In this document: piece after piece, positions 52,369 through 59,841 of the stretch
Layout of the letters: each line of letters starts with the position of its first letter
Numbering within the stretch: the stretch's first letter is position 1
From: Pseudomonadota bacterium
GTDB lineage: Bacteria > Pseudomonadota > Gammaproteobacteria > Steroidobacterales > SZUA-146
Direction of reading: 5' to 3'
Length of the DNA stretch: 64,000 bases
Assembly: GCA_039028935.1 (NCBI GenBank)
Contig: JBCCHD010000010.1
Span: 62,001 to 126,000, forward strand
Notes under the pieces: generated by a model
The model's input: only the letters and a program-made list of their open reading frames with translations
What the model was told of the DNA's origin: nothing
Database searches by the model: none
Made by a program: the position numbers and the translations under genes

Positions 52369-53337
52369 ATGAAAATCGGATTTATTGGTCTTGGAAACGT
52401 TGGCGGCAAATTAGCCGGCTCCATCTTGCGCAACGGCTACGACTTAACGGTGCGAGATTTAAACGATGAACTCGTCGACGCGTTTGTCGCGCAAGGTGCT
52501 CGCCGGGCACATAGCCCAAAAGCCATCGCTGAAAGCTGCGACATGGTGATTACTTGCTTACCGTCCCCGGCTGTGTGCGCCACGGTAATGGAGGCCGACG
52601 ATGGTCTTTTGGCCGGACTGTCTGCAGGCAAAATCTGGGCCGAGATGTCAACGACGGATGAAACCGAGGTGCGTCGCATCGCCGAGCGCGTCCGTGCGAA
52701 GGGGGCGGAACCCGTTGACTGCCCAGTATCAGGAGGATGTCATCGTGCGGCGACCGGTAACATCTCAATTTTCGCCGGCTGCACGCGAGAAACCTTTGAG
52801 CGTGCGTTGCCTGTGCTCAAAGCCATGGGGCGCCGCATACTGCACACAGGCGATATCGGCAGCGCCTCGATCTTAAAGGTTGTCACCAATTATCTAGCGA
52901 CGGCTAACCTGGTGACTCTCTGCGAGGCCATGGTAACGGCCAAAGCCGCCGGCATGGATCTCAATACCGCTTTTGAAGCCATTCGGATTTCGTCCGGCAC
53001 ATCGTTTGTTCACGAAACGGAAAGCCAAGTTATCCTAAACGGCTCGCGCGACATCAATTTCACAATGGACCTGGTGGTCAAGGATATTTCCCTGTTTCAG
53101 GACATCGCCGATCGCGCCAACATACCGCTTGAAATTTCACCCCTGCTCAAATCCATCTTTCAGGATGGCGAACAACGCTACGGACCGCGTGAACTCTCAC
53201 CCAACATCATCAGGCGGCTTGAAGACGCGACGGGACTGTCGATTCTCGCCCCGGGCTTCCCGCTCGAAATGGTCGACGATGAACCGGAAGAGCCGGGTTA
53301 TGAGGTGCTCCCGACTGGCTTGAAACGCAACGTGTGA
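52369..53337 (+). CDS. 3-hydroxyisobutyrate dehydrogenase-type NAD(P)-dependent reductase
   Basis: 322 aa from the ATG at 52369 (AGAGAG upstream); an in-frame ATG at 52327 overlaps the previous stop. The Rossmann motif is MKIGFIGLGNVGGKLAG. The substrate-binding GGCHRAATGNISIFAGC and the catalytic lysine region SILKVVTNYLATANLVTL follow. Family members oxidise beta-hydroxy acids to semialdehydes or reduce the reverse. It is downstream of an amino-acid hydroxylase-like gene, so oxidation of the hydroxylated product is plausible, but this is inference. Confidence 0.9.
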   Translation: MKIGFIGLGNVGGKLAGSILRNGYDLTVRDLNDELVDAFVAQGARRAHSPKAIAESCDMVITCLPSPAVCATVMEADDGLLAGLSAGKIWAEMSTTDETEVRRIAERVRAKGAEPVDCPVSGGCHRAATGNISIFAGCTRETFERALPVLKAMGRRILHTGDIGSASILKVVTNYLATANLVTLCEAMVTAKAAGMDLNTAFEAIRISSGTSFVHETESQVILNGSRDINFTMDLVVKDISLFQDIADRANIPLEISPLLKSIFQDGEQRYGPRELSPNIIRRLEDATGLSILAPGFPLEMVDDEPEEPGYEVLPTGLKRNV

Positions 53338-53569
53338 TGGCGGTTCCATCCTCGCCCTATTCTGCACGATTGCGTTCACCCAGATGGGCAAAAAACGCCG
53401 CTCGGAAAGACCCCAATTGCCGATTGGTTTGATGCCGAGATCGTATTGTGCTCACCACGAGTGTAAGCGGAGTTATCTGGTCTTTTTCGGCCGCGATGAA
53501 CACACCACACACACCACCCGGCTCGCGTTTTCACGCACAAGCCTAATAGCGGTCTTTTTTGGCAGACGC

Positions 53570-55759
53570 TCAACTCGACGAACGTCGCTCGGCCAGCTCA
53601 CCACTTTTGAGGGCGTTTCGCACCCAGTCCACAATCGGGCGCACGGGATTCAACGCTGCCGGCGCGTAGTACCCCGCCCAGCCATTACGTCCGCCGTGCT
53701 TGACCGAGTACAATGCCTGGTCAGCAAGCTCGAGAGTCTCACTCCATGTCAATGTGCCCGGCCGGTCGAGCGAAAACGGGTAGGCAGCAAAACCAATTGA
53801 GCAAGTGCAGTAGAGTGGCTCATCATTGTGGCCAGCAAAGTTGTGGCCGCTTATTGCGGTTCGCACACGTTCGGCAATGATCGGCGCTTCGTCACGGTCG
53901 ATGAATCGGGCCACCACCAGAAACTCTTCGCCGCCCCAACGGACCTTGAAGTCCTCTTTACGAAACTCGCGCTCCAGGATGCGACTCGCCTCCACTAAGA
54001 CAGTGTCGCCCATCGCATGACCGCGCTGATCATTAACGAGTTTGAAGTGGTCGAGGTCGACTAAAAAAAACACGAGATCGCCACCACTTGGGGGCGTGTA
54101 GAGCGTACGGCCGTCCGGGTCGGTCCATAGCCGTATCGACTGCGACGCGTCGGCCTCAATTTGACGCTCAAGAAAACGTCGATTGGCAAGACCGGTGAGT
54201 GGATCGGTCACGCTGGCCTGCTCCACCGCGTCATAGGCGGCCGTTAACTCGTCATGGCGCTCGCGAAGCTCGCTAGTCTTATCGGCCACCTCCTCTTGGA
54301 GTCGCCGCTTTTGTCGACGATTCACAAGGCGGCTGTACACATGGAAGCACAGCAGAAACGCGCCAACCAATGTGGCAATACCCACCCTTTGACGCGATGA
54401 CTCGCGCTCAAGCGCCAGCTGCGAAAACGCCCGCTCTCTTTGCGCCAGTTCCAACTCAATGGCTTGACGTTCGTATTGCGCTTCGCCCTGCATCGCGGCC
54501 AGCACCGACGTGCGTAAGGCGTCGGACACGCTATTTTCAAGTTCATTACGCGCGCGCAGGGCGCTTAGCGCATCGGCCGGTCGACCGGCGCTTTCCAGCA
54601 TTTCGACTTTTAATGTGTACAGATCGAGCGCGCGAAGTCGGGACCGCTGTGATAGCGCGTCGTCTAACGCCGTGTTCAGATGCACCAAACCCACCTCATC
54701 GTTACCCGCCCAATGCTCAAGCTCGGCAAGCCAGTGACGCGCCCGGTTGATCAACACGGGCCAAGATGCCTCAACGCTACGTGCCAGAACGTCCTGCAAT
54801 TGTGCGCGCGCCAAATCGATCTGGCCGGCCTTTGCCTCAAGGCGCGCCATCGTCGCAACCGCCCACTGATAATCCCGCTCGGTCTCGATTTGCTTAAATA
54901 GCGTTTGCGCTCGATCGACATGCGGGCGGGCCTGTTCCAAGTCATCAAGCTCAATGTGCATCGAGCCCACACGCAGGTGACTATAGGCCAGGTTGCGCGG
55001 TCCACCTTCGGCGATATCCAGCTCGAGCGCGGCTTCGTAGTAGCCGAGTGCTTCGCGGTATTCACTCAGTGCCACGTGGATAGATGCGGTGTTGTATAGA
55101 CCGTCAGCCATACCCACCTTGTCGTCCAGCTCGCGTGAAAGCGTCAGACCTTTACTATGCCAACCCAGCGACTCCTCGAGCTGTCCAAGAAAGCGGTAGA
55201 CGATGCCGTAGGTGTTGTACACATCCGCCAGCCCGCTCTTGTCTTCGATTCGTTGATAGGTGGCTTCGGCTTTGCGCAGCCATGCGAGCGCCTCGGCATA
55301 GTTGGCGCGATAGCGGAAGACCCGGGCGAGTTGATTTTGCGCGTTGCCCCGCTCGCTGCTGGCCCACCCAGACTCAAGCAAGTCGAGGGCGTCGAGCAGC
55401 ACGAGCTCCGCGTCGTCATACCGGTGCTGGTCGATGTACACGGTGCCGAGGCTGGTGAGAATCTGAGCGCGAAGCTGCGGTTCACCGGTTTCGCCAAGGA
55501 CCTTCAGCGCCTCTGTGGCAAGCGTGACGGCGCGATCAAACTCACCAGCGGCTTTCGCCTCTTTGATGGCATCGATTGTGGTCGACAACGCGTCGTTCGA
55601 CGTCTGGGCCGCTGCACTGGTCGTCAGGAAAAAGGCGACAAGAAAGGAGGCGACAACGAGACTTAGGTGCCGACGCCATGACGGTGAGCGAGCGTCAATG
55701 CAGGTCATGTCACCATTGCCTGCGTACATAGAGCGTCTTGCTTGGGTCGGTTTAGACAC
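53570..55759 (-). CDS. TPR-repeat membrane protein with GGDEF diguanylate cyclase domain
   Basis: 729 aa from a GTG at 55759; ATG codons at 55729 and 55708 are also possible. A signal segment (LSLVVASFLVAFFLTTSAAA) precedes TPR repeats at about 60-400 that would be periplasmic. A membrane segment lies at about 470-490 (VGIATLVGAFLLCFHVYSRL). A coiled linker leads to GGDEF (residues about 540-710) with the active site VRWGGEEFLVVARF (GGEEF) and LTGLANRRFLERQ. It makes cyclic di-GMP from GTP in response to a ligand or partner seen by the TPR part. No inhibitory RxxD site is apparent. Confidence 0.92.
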   Translation of the reverse strand: MSKPTQARRSMYAGNGDMTCIDARSPSWRRHLSLVVASFLVAFFLTTSAAAQTSNDALSTTIDAIKEAKAAGEFDRAVTLATEALKVLGETGEPQLRAQILTSLGTVYIDQHRYDDAELVLLDALDLLESGWASSERGNAQNQLARVFRYRANYAEALAWLRKAEATYQRIEDKSGLADVYNTYGIVYRFLGQLEESLGWHSKGLTLSRELDDKVGMADGLYNTASIHVALSEYREALGYYEAALELDIAEGGPRNLAYSHLRVGSMHIELDDLEQARPHVDRAQTLFKQIETERDYQWAVATMARLEAKAGQIDLARAQLQDVLARSVEASWPVLINRARHWLAELEHWAGNDEVGLVHLNTALDDALSQRSRLRALDLYTLKVEMLESAGRPADALSALRARNELENSVSDALRTSVLAAMQGEAQYERQAIELELAQRERAFSQLALERESSRQRVGIATLVGAFLLCFHVYSRLVNRRQKRRLQEEVADKTSELRERHDELTAAYDAVEQASVTDPLTGLANRRFLERQIEADASQSIRLWTDPDGRTLYTPPSGGDLVFFLVDLDHFKLVNDQRGHAMGDTVLVEASRILEREFRKEDFKVRWGGEEFLVVARFIDRDEAPIIAERVRTAISGHNFAGHNDEPLYCTCSIGFAAYPFSLDRPGTLTWSETLELADQALYSVKHGGRNGWAGYYAPAALNPVRPIVDWVRNALKSGELAERRSSS

Positions 55760-55952
55760 AACATGGTTAGCGATTATCGCACAATAGTATAGGCCTTAAT
55801 CAATATTCCGGGGCCTCCACGCACTTGAGCCTGCGTCGAAGCAATGGAGTTGGCGTTTTCTGATCATCAGATCATGAGTACGGACGTAGCGTCAGTATTG
55901 AGAAGATGGAACCGAGCGTGTTGTCGTCCGAGCAACTTAAGCATCTTCTTCG

Positions 55953-56189
55953 TTACTGTTTATCGATCATTCGTGTAGCCCACAAGTACTGCCCGACAAA
56001 ACCCGCGATGGCGAACAGCACACCCCAATTATCTGAGCCGCTTCGCCAGATTACGATTCCGCCAACAATACCTATTATCGTTGGCCATGCAGCAATCAAA
56101 ATGCCGATCACATAGACGGACCCAATTACCACAAGCGTGCCCACCAACAAGAGTGCAAACACACCAACTAGGAAAGCCAATACATCCAT
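55953..56189 (-). CDS. small membrane protein, unknown
   Basis: 78 aa, with GGAG 8 bp before the ATG. It is almost wholly hydrophobic (LAFLVGVFALLLVGTLVVIG, then VIGILIAAWPTIIGIVGGIV) and has two or three membrane segments, ending in ATRMIDKQ. No family is recognised. It lies in the more AT-rich patch and is followed by no gene on its strand until the GGDEF gene. Confidence 0.6.
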   Translation of the reverse strand: MDVLAFLVGVFALLLVGTLVVIGSVYVIGILIAAWPTIIGIVGGIVIWRSGSDNWGVLFAIAGFVGQYLWATRMIDKQ

Positions 56190-56834
56190 TTAAAAAGCTC
56201 CGTTATACGCGTATCGCTGATCTCGCTTTATGTTCATCGAGTGTTTCGCTATCTGGTGAATCGTATTGAGCTAAGACCGCTCGGTTTGGACGCCTTTCTG
56301 GTTCTGCAAAAGAAAACGCCCTGGACGGTGCAGGGCGTTTCTCTGGGCGTTTTCGATTGGAACGGCAGAACAACCAATGGCAGCAGAGTCCAAATCTATT
56401 TACGGAGACGCAAAAGTGAGCGCGACCACACGAACTCTTCTATGTGGGTCGGCCCATAAATTGAGATTTCACCATTTGATACTTCCGAATGTGACGGCCT
56501 CACTGAACACCATTAGTGACGGTCAGCTGTGCCCGCAACTAGGATTTCGACCACAAAAATACGCATAAGTTGATCTTTTCGCAAGTACGATCAGGAGTCA
56601 GGGAACAGAGCCTAAATCGACGGTCAATCTCAACCCGAAACCCGCCGCCAGAACAGCAGCATTAGAGATATTCTCGATGATTGTTACTGACCCAAAGCAG
56701 TCGCCTGCGCTCGTACGAATAAAAAATCAATACGGCAGACCGTAGATTGAGAGAGTCGTGATGAAACGGATGGCTTCTCGAACGTTCAATCAACTTCATT
56801 TTAGAAGCCTAAGTCTGGTGAACTTAAAAACTAA
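56190..56834. other. intergenic region, 645 bp, with one strong terminator
   Basis: AAACGCCCTG (56314-56323) and CAGGGCGTTT (56331-56340) form a perfect 10-bp stem with a 7-nt loop. On the minus strand TCTTTT follows the stem's T-tail, so it looks like a minus-strand terminator, yet the nearest upstream minus gene ends ~500 bp away. No gene is supported in the rest; two plus-strand frames of ~60-70 codons lack signals. An RNA transcribed on the minus strand is possible. Confidence 0.45.
56311..56340 (-). terminator. strong hairpin terminator without an obvious gene
   Basis: Perfect 10-bp stem as described for the surrounding region, with TTTTCTTTT beyond it on the minus strand. The transcript it ends is not identified; it may be read-through from 56835 or a short unknown RNA. 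Confidence 0.65.
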
Positions 56835-57203
56835 TTATGCAGATTTAGTCGCATTATAGCTGTACCAAAGCGAGATCAGTTCGAGCACGATGAAGGGTAT
56901 GAATCCAAGCACCATGCCGATGTCGGGCGTCGGTAGAGACAGGATTTCTATCAGGTCGCTGGTTTCCTTAAGAGTAGCGCACGTAAAAGCCATCATGTAA
57001 CCGACTTGGCTTCGGTACACCATCGCCAGGATGCTGCCAAGAGCTATCCCAAGTTGGCGTCCGCCCCAACCAATTGTATGGGTTTCCATTAGCCCCTGAC
57101 CCATAAGTGCAGGAACACCGAAGACTATCCCGAACAAGACAATGAGTACCAGAAATAGCGTAACCCACAGTGGAATACCCTGAACTTTCATTCTTGAAGT
57201 CAT
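56835..57203 (-). CDS. membrane protein, unknown
   Basis: 122 aa. Hydrophobic segments at about residues 11-36 (LWVTLFLVLIVLFGIVFGVP), 45-62, and 92-115 (DIGMVLGFIPFIVLELISLW), probably three to four helices. Polar GGRQLGIALGS and ETSDLIEIL segments lie between. No family is recognised. It lies 21 bp downstream of the SnoaL-like gene on the same strand, so an operon is likely. A product of unknown role in the same process is possible. Confidence 0.75.
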   Translation of the reverse strand: MTSRMKVQGIPLWVTLFLVLIVLFGIVFGVPALMGQGLMETHTIGWGGRQLGIALGSILAMVYRSQVGYMMAFTCATLKETSDLIEILSLPTPDIGMVLGFIPFIVLELISLWYSYNATKSA

Positions 57204-57224
57204 TTCTACTCGTACGCGGAGTTT

Positions 57225-57722
57225 TTAGGTATTGCCATGGTAGGCCTGACTAACGACGAAGCTGTCCTCAAACCAATGCCACAGTATCAGCTTTCCATCA
57301 CGTACCTTGGCGCGGAGTGCAAAACTAAAGTCCCCGGTCGCCTTGCCTGTTTTGCTTGCTGTCACAGCCATTGTGCCGAATACGGCGACGGTGTCACCGC
57401 CGGCAAAAGCGTCACTATTCTCCCAATTGGTTGTCTGTAGGTTGGAAGAGAACACCGGCAGGAAGTCAAAGATGGCACTCTTACCCTTGATGTCGCCGTG
57501 AATCCAGGGCAGGGACGTATCTCCTTCATTGTGCCAGACCATGTCATCCGCCATTAGACTGCTCATCTTTTTCATATCACCGTCGCCCATGGCGCCCATG
57601 AACGCCATGACGGTATCTAAAGATGATTGAGATTCTGCGTCCATTTCCTGAGCTCCTAGTTTAGTGATAATAACTGCGGCAAACGCCGCGATTGCTGGTT
57701 TGAGGACTGTTCGTCGGTGCAT
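57225..57722 (-). CDS. SnoaL-like (NTF2-fold) secreted protein
   Basis: 165 aa from the ATG at 57722; an upstream GTG adds eight residues. The start MHRRTVLKPAIAAFAAVIIT has two consecutive Arg and a hydrophobic stretch, similar to a Tat or Sec signal. The body matches the NTF2/SnoaL fold: VMAFMGAMGDGDMKKMSSLM, DDMVWHNEGDTSLPWIHGDI, KSAIFDFLPV and KLILWHWFEDSFV. Family members are cyclases, isomerases or hydrolases and many are of unknown function. It is divergent from the LysR gene, which probably regulates it. Confidence 0.82.
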   Translation of the reverse strand: MHRRTVLKPAIAAFAAVIITKLGAQEMDAESQSSLDTVMAFMGAMGDGDMKKMSSLMADDMVWHNEGDTSLPWIHGDIKGKSAIFDFLPVFSSNLQTTNWENSDAFAGGDTVAVFGTMAVTASKTGKATGDFSFALRAKVRDGKLILWHWFEDSFVVSQAYHGNT

Positions 57723-57944
57723 AGTCACTTCGTAATATGGTCCCACCCCTTAGCGATTGAAGTTAGAAACCAATGTCTATGCCTCTTTTATCTCAGCGAT
57801 TTCTTTGAATTAAATAAGCTATATGTTCTCTGTTGTTGCGCTTGTTACAGACGCTCATAAGGGGAGTCCGAAATGATCCTAACGATGGCTTTGGTGTTTG
57901 TAAATACGTTATAATTGTAATTATTTATTACGTATTAAAGAATA

Positions 57945-58838
57945 ATGCTAGACCAACTCAAGCTCATGGCTATTTTTTCTTTTGTCGCCGAAAACGGTTC
58001 TTTTAGCGGCGCCGCTCGGGCACTAGGAATTGCGCCATCTCGTGTTAGTGAGGCGGTTTCTAAGTTAGAGGCCCAGCTCAATACGACACTGCTTAATCGA
58101 ACCACCCGAAACGTTGCTCTGACTAGCGAGGGAAGAAAACTATACGCCTTTACGGCCTCGATGTTGAACGAAGCTATGGGCGGATTAGATTCGATAGTTG
58201 AATCCAAGTCAGAACCGTCGGGATCACTAAACGTATCATTTCCTTCCTACTTGACCGGCTCGCCGTTGCTAGCGGCTGTCTGTGAATTTTCTTCGAATCA
58301 CCCAAACGTTCATATTGCGATTTCGTTCCACGACAATATCGTTGATCCAATAAAAGACGGGTTTGATATGTGTATTCGCGGAGGCGCACAGAAAAACCGA
58401 CGTGGCTTCGCGACGCAAAGGCTCGGAGAACTTGAACGTGTTATCGTTGTTGGCAAACAGTACTACGCAAGGAAGGATACTCCGAAGCACCCGACGGATC
58501 TTGCAAGCTGGGACTGGGTGACGTACCGACATCGAGAACGGAATTTCAAGCTACGAGCTGGCCACGGCAGAAAGCGGCAAGCCTCGATTCGGGTAAGGTC
58601 TAGCCTTCAGGTTGATAACCTGGATGCTCTGCAATTCCTTACTCTGCAAAACGCTGGGGCTTCTGTTATGCCACTCGAAGTCTGTAGAAGGGGAATCCAG
58701 AACGGTGATCTAGTTAGGCTTTTCGAAGATTGGCAGTTGTCAAAGGTGCAGCAGATTGCAGTATGGCCAGAAAAGACAAGACGCGAGAGTCTGATAGCCT
58801 TGTTCGTATCGTTTATCTCAAGCTCATTAGAAAAGTAG
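57945..58838 (+). CDS. LysR-family transcriptional regulator
   Basis: 297 aa. The N-terminal winged helix-turn-helix is FSFVAENGSFSGAARALGIA followed by SRVSEAVSKLEAQLNTTLLN and RTTRNVALTSEGR. Residues about 90-290 are the substrate-binding domain with SGSLNVSFPSYLTGSPLLAA and DGFDMCIRGG, similar to LysR proteins in the CrgA/QseA group. It diverges from the SnoaL-like gene with about 220 bp between the starts; LysR regulators often control the divergent gene. The inducer is unknown. The gene sits in AT-richer DNA. Confidence 0.92.
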   Translation: MLDQLKLMAIFSFVAENGSFSGAARALGIAPSRVSEAVSKLEAQLNTTLLNRTTRNVALTSEGRKLYAFTASMLNEAMGGLDSIVESKSEPSGSLNVSFPSYLTGSPLLAAVCEFSSNHPNVHIAISFHDNIVDPIKDGFDMCIRGGAQKNRRGFATQRLGELERVIVVGKQYYARKDTPKHPTDLASWDWVTYRHRERNFKLRAGHGRKRQASIRVRSSLQVDNLDALQFLTLQNAGASVMPLEVCRRGIQNGDLVRLFEDWQLSKVQQIAVWPEKTRRESLIALFVSFISSSLEK

Positions 58839-59001
58839 GCAATTTTACAGTTTAGGACGCGCGATCAACGTATGTAGTGTCGCAGCCAATGCTCGTTTCG
58901 TTCACGAACACTATTTCGCTGTATCGCAGAGGAATTTCCGTCAGCCTGTGGCCGACAACGAAGCCTCGCAACTGCACAGTACCTCGATGGTGTAAGGAAC
59001 T

Positions 59002-59047
59002 AAAAAATAGCCCGGAGAGGGACCCCAAAAAGGGGTGTTTCCGGGCT
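59002..59047 (-). terminator. intrinsic terminator of the nrdJ operon
   Basis: An outer stem AGCCCGGA/TCCGGGCT (59009-59016 with 59040-59047) encloses a smaller CCCC/GGGG hairpin. On the minus strand a run of six Ts follows, 51 bp after the nrdJb stop. A 259-bp gap (58839-59097) holds nothing else. Confidence 0.88.
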
Positions 59048-59097
59048 AGTTGGTCCGGCAAGTCACAACTTTTGCGAAATCCCACACAGGCTGTCAT

Positions 59098-59808
59098 CTA
59101 CCCGCACTTAGAATCCCCACAGGCCAAACACGTCTTGCAGCCGTCCATCATGATAACGGCCACCGTGTTGCACTTAGAGCACAGCTGCGCGCCTTCGGGA
59201 TAGGTCGTTTTCGCGAACGCATCGGTTTGCGCGTTAGCGGCTTCGTATTCGGCGCGCTTTTCTTCCAGGATCGCTTTTTGGTGATCGCTGATCTCCGGCT
59301 TGCCGAGCATACCGATAGTGATGAGATGTTGTTCGATCACGTCACCCAATTCGGCAATGATCGATGGCTGAAACTTACCCCCTGGCTGCCAATAGCCCCC
59401 ACGCGGATCGAACACGGCCTTGAGCTCTTCCACGAGGAACGTGACATCACCGCCCTTACGAAACACGGCGGAGATAATGCGCGTGAGCGCCACAATCCAC
59501 TGGTAATGATCGAGGTTCTTGGAGTTGATGAATATTTCAAATGGGCGTCGCTTTTCATACTGCGTGCCCTGATTAAGAACAATGTCGTTGATCGTGATGT
59601 ACATGGCATGATCCGACACAGGCGTTTTCACTTTGTACGTCGACCCCACCAGCACGTCAGGTCGATCAACCTTTTCGTGCATGTGAATAACGTTGTCTTC
59701 CACCTTGAGCTGTTCGACAACCGCTTCTTTTACTTCGGCTTCGGCTTGCGCCTCATCGGGTTTGTTGACTTGGTAGCCAACGATTTTGCTGCTGATTTTG
59801 ATAGGCAT
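59098..59808 (-). CDS. nrdJb: class II ribonucleotide reductase subunit NrdJb
   Basis: 236 aa. The sequence starts MPIKISSKIVGYQVNKPDEA. It has a TSCPD-type core (FLVEELKAVFDPRGGYWQPG near residues 135-155) and a Cys-rich C-terminus with LCSKCNTVAVIMMDGCKTCL and ACGDSKCG (six Cys). In Pseudomonas, NrdJ is split into NrdJa and NrdJb, and NrdJb supplies the C-terminal Cys pair that regenerates the catalytic dithiol. It begins 33 bp after nrdJa. The zinc and disulfide assignments are inferred from the family. Confidence 0.92.
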   Translation of the reverse strand: MPIKISSKIVGYQVNKPDEAQAEAEVKEAVVEQLKVEDNVIHMHEKVDRPDVLVGSTYKVKTPVSDHAMYITINDIVLNQGTQYEKRRPFEIFINSKNLDHYQWIVALTRIISAVFRKGGDVTFLVEELKAVFDPRGGYWQPGGKFQPSIIAELGDVIEQHLITIGMLGKPEISDHQKAILEEKRAEYEAANAQTDAFAKTTYPEGAQLCSKCNTVAVIMMDGCKTCLACGDSKCG

Positions 59809-59841
59809 GATGTATTCCTGAATTCGATGAGCAGTACCCGG

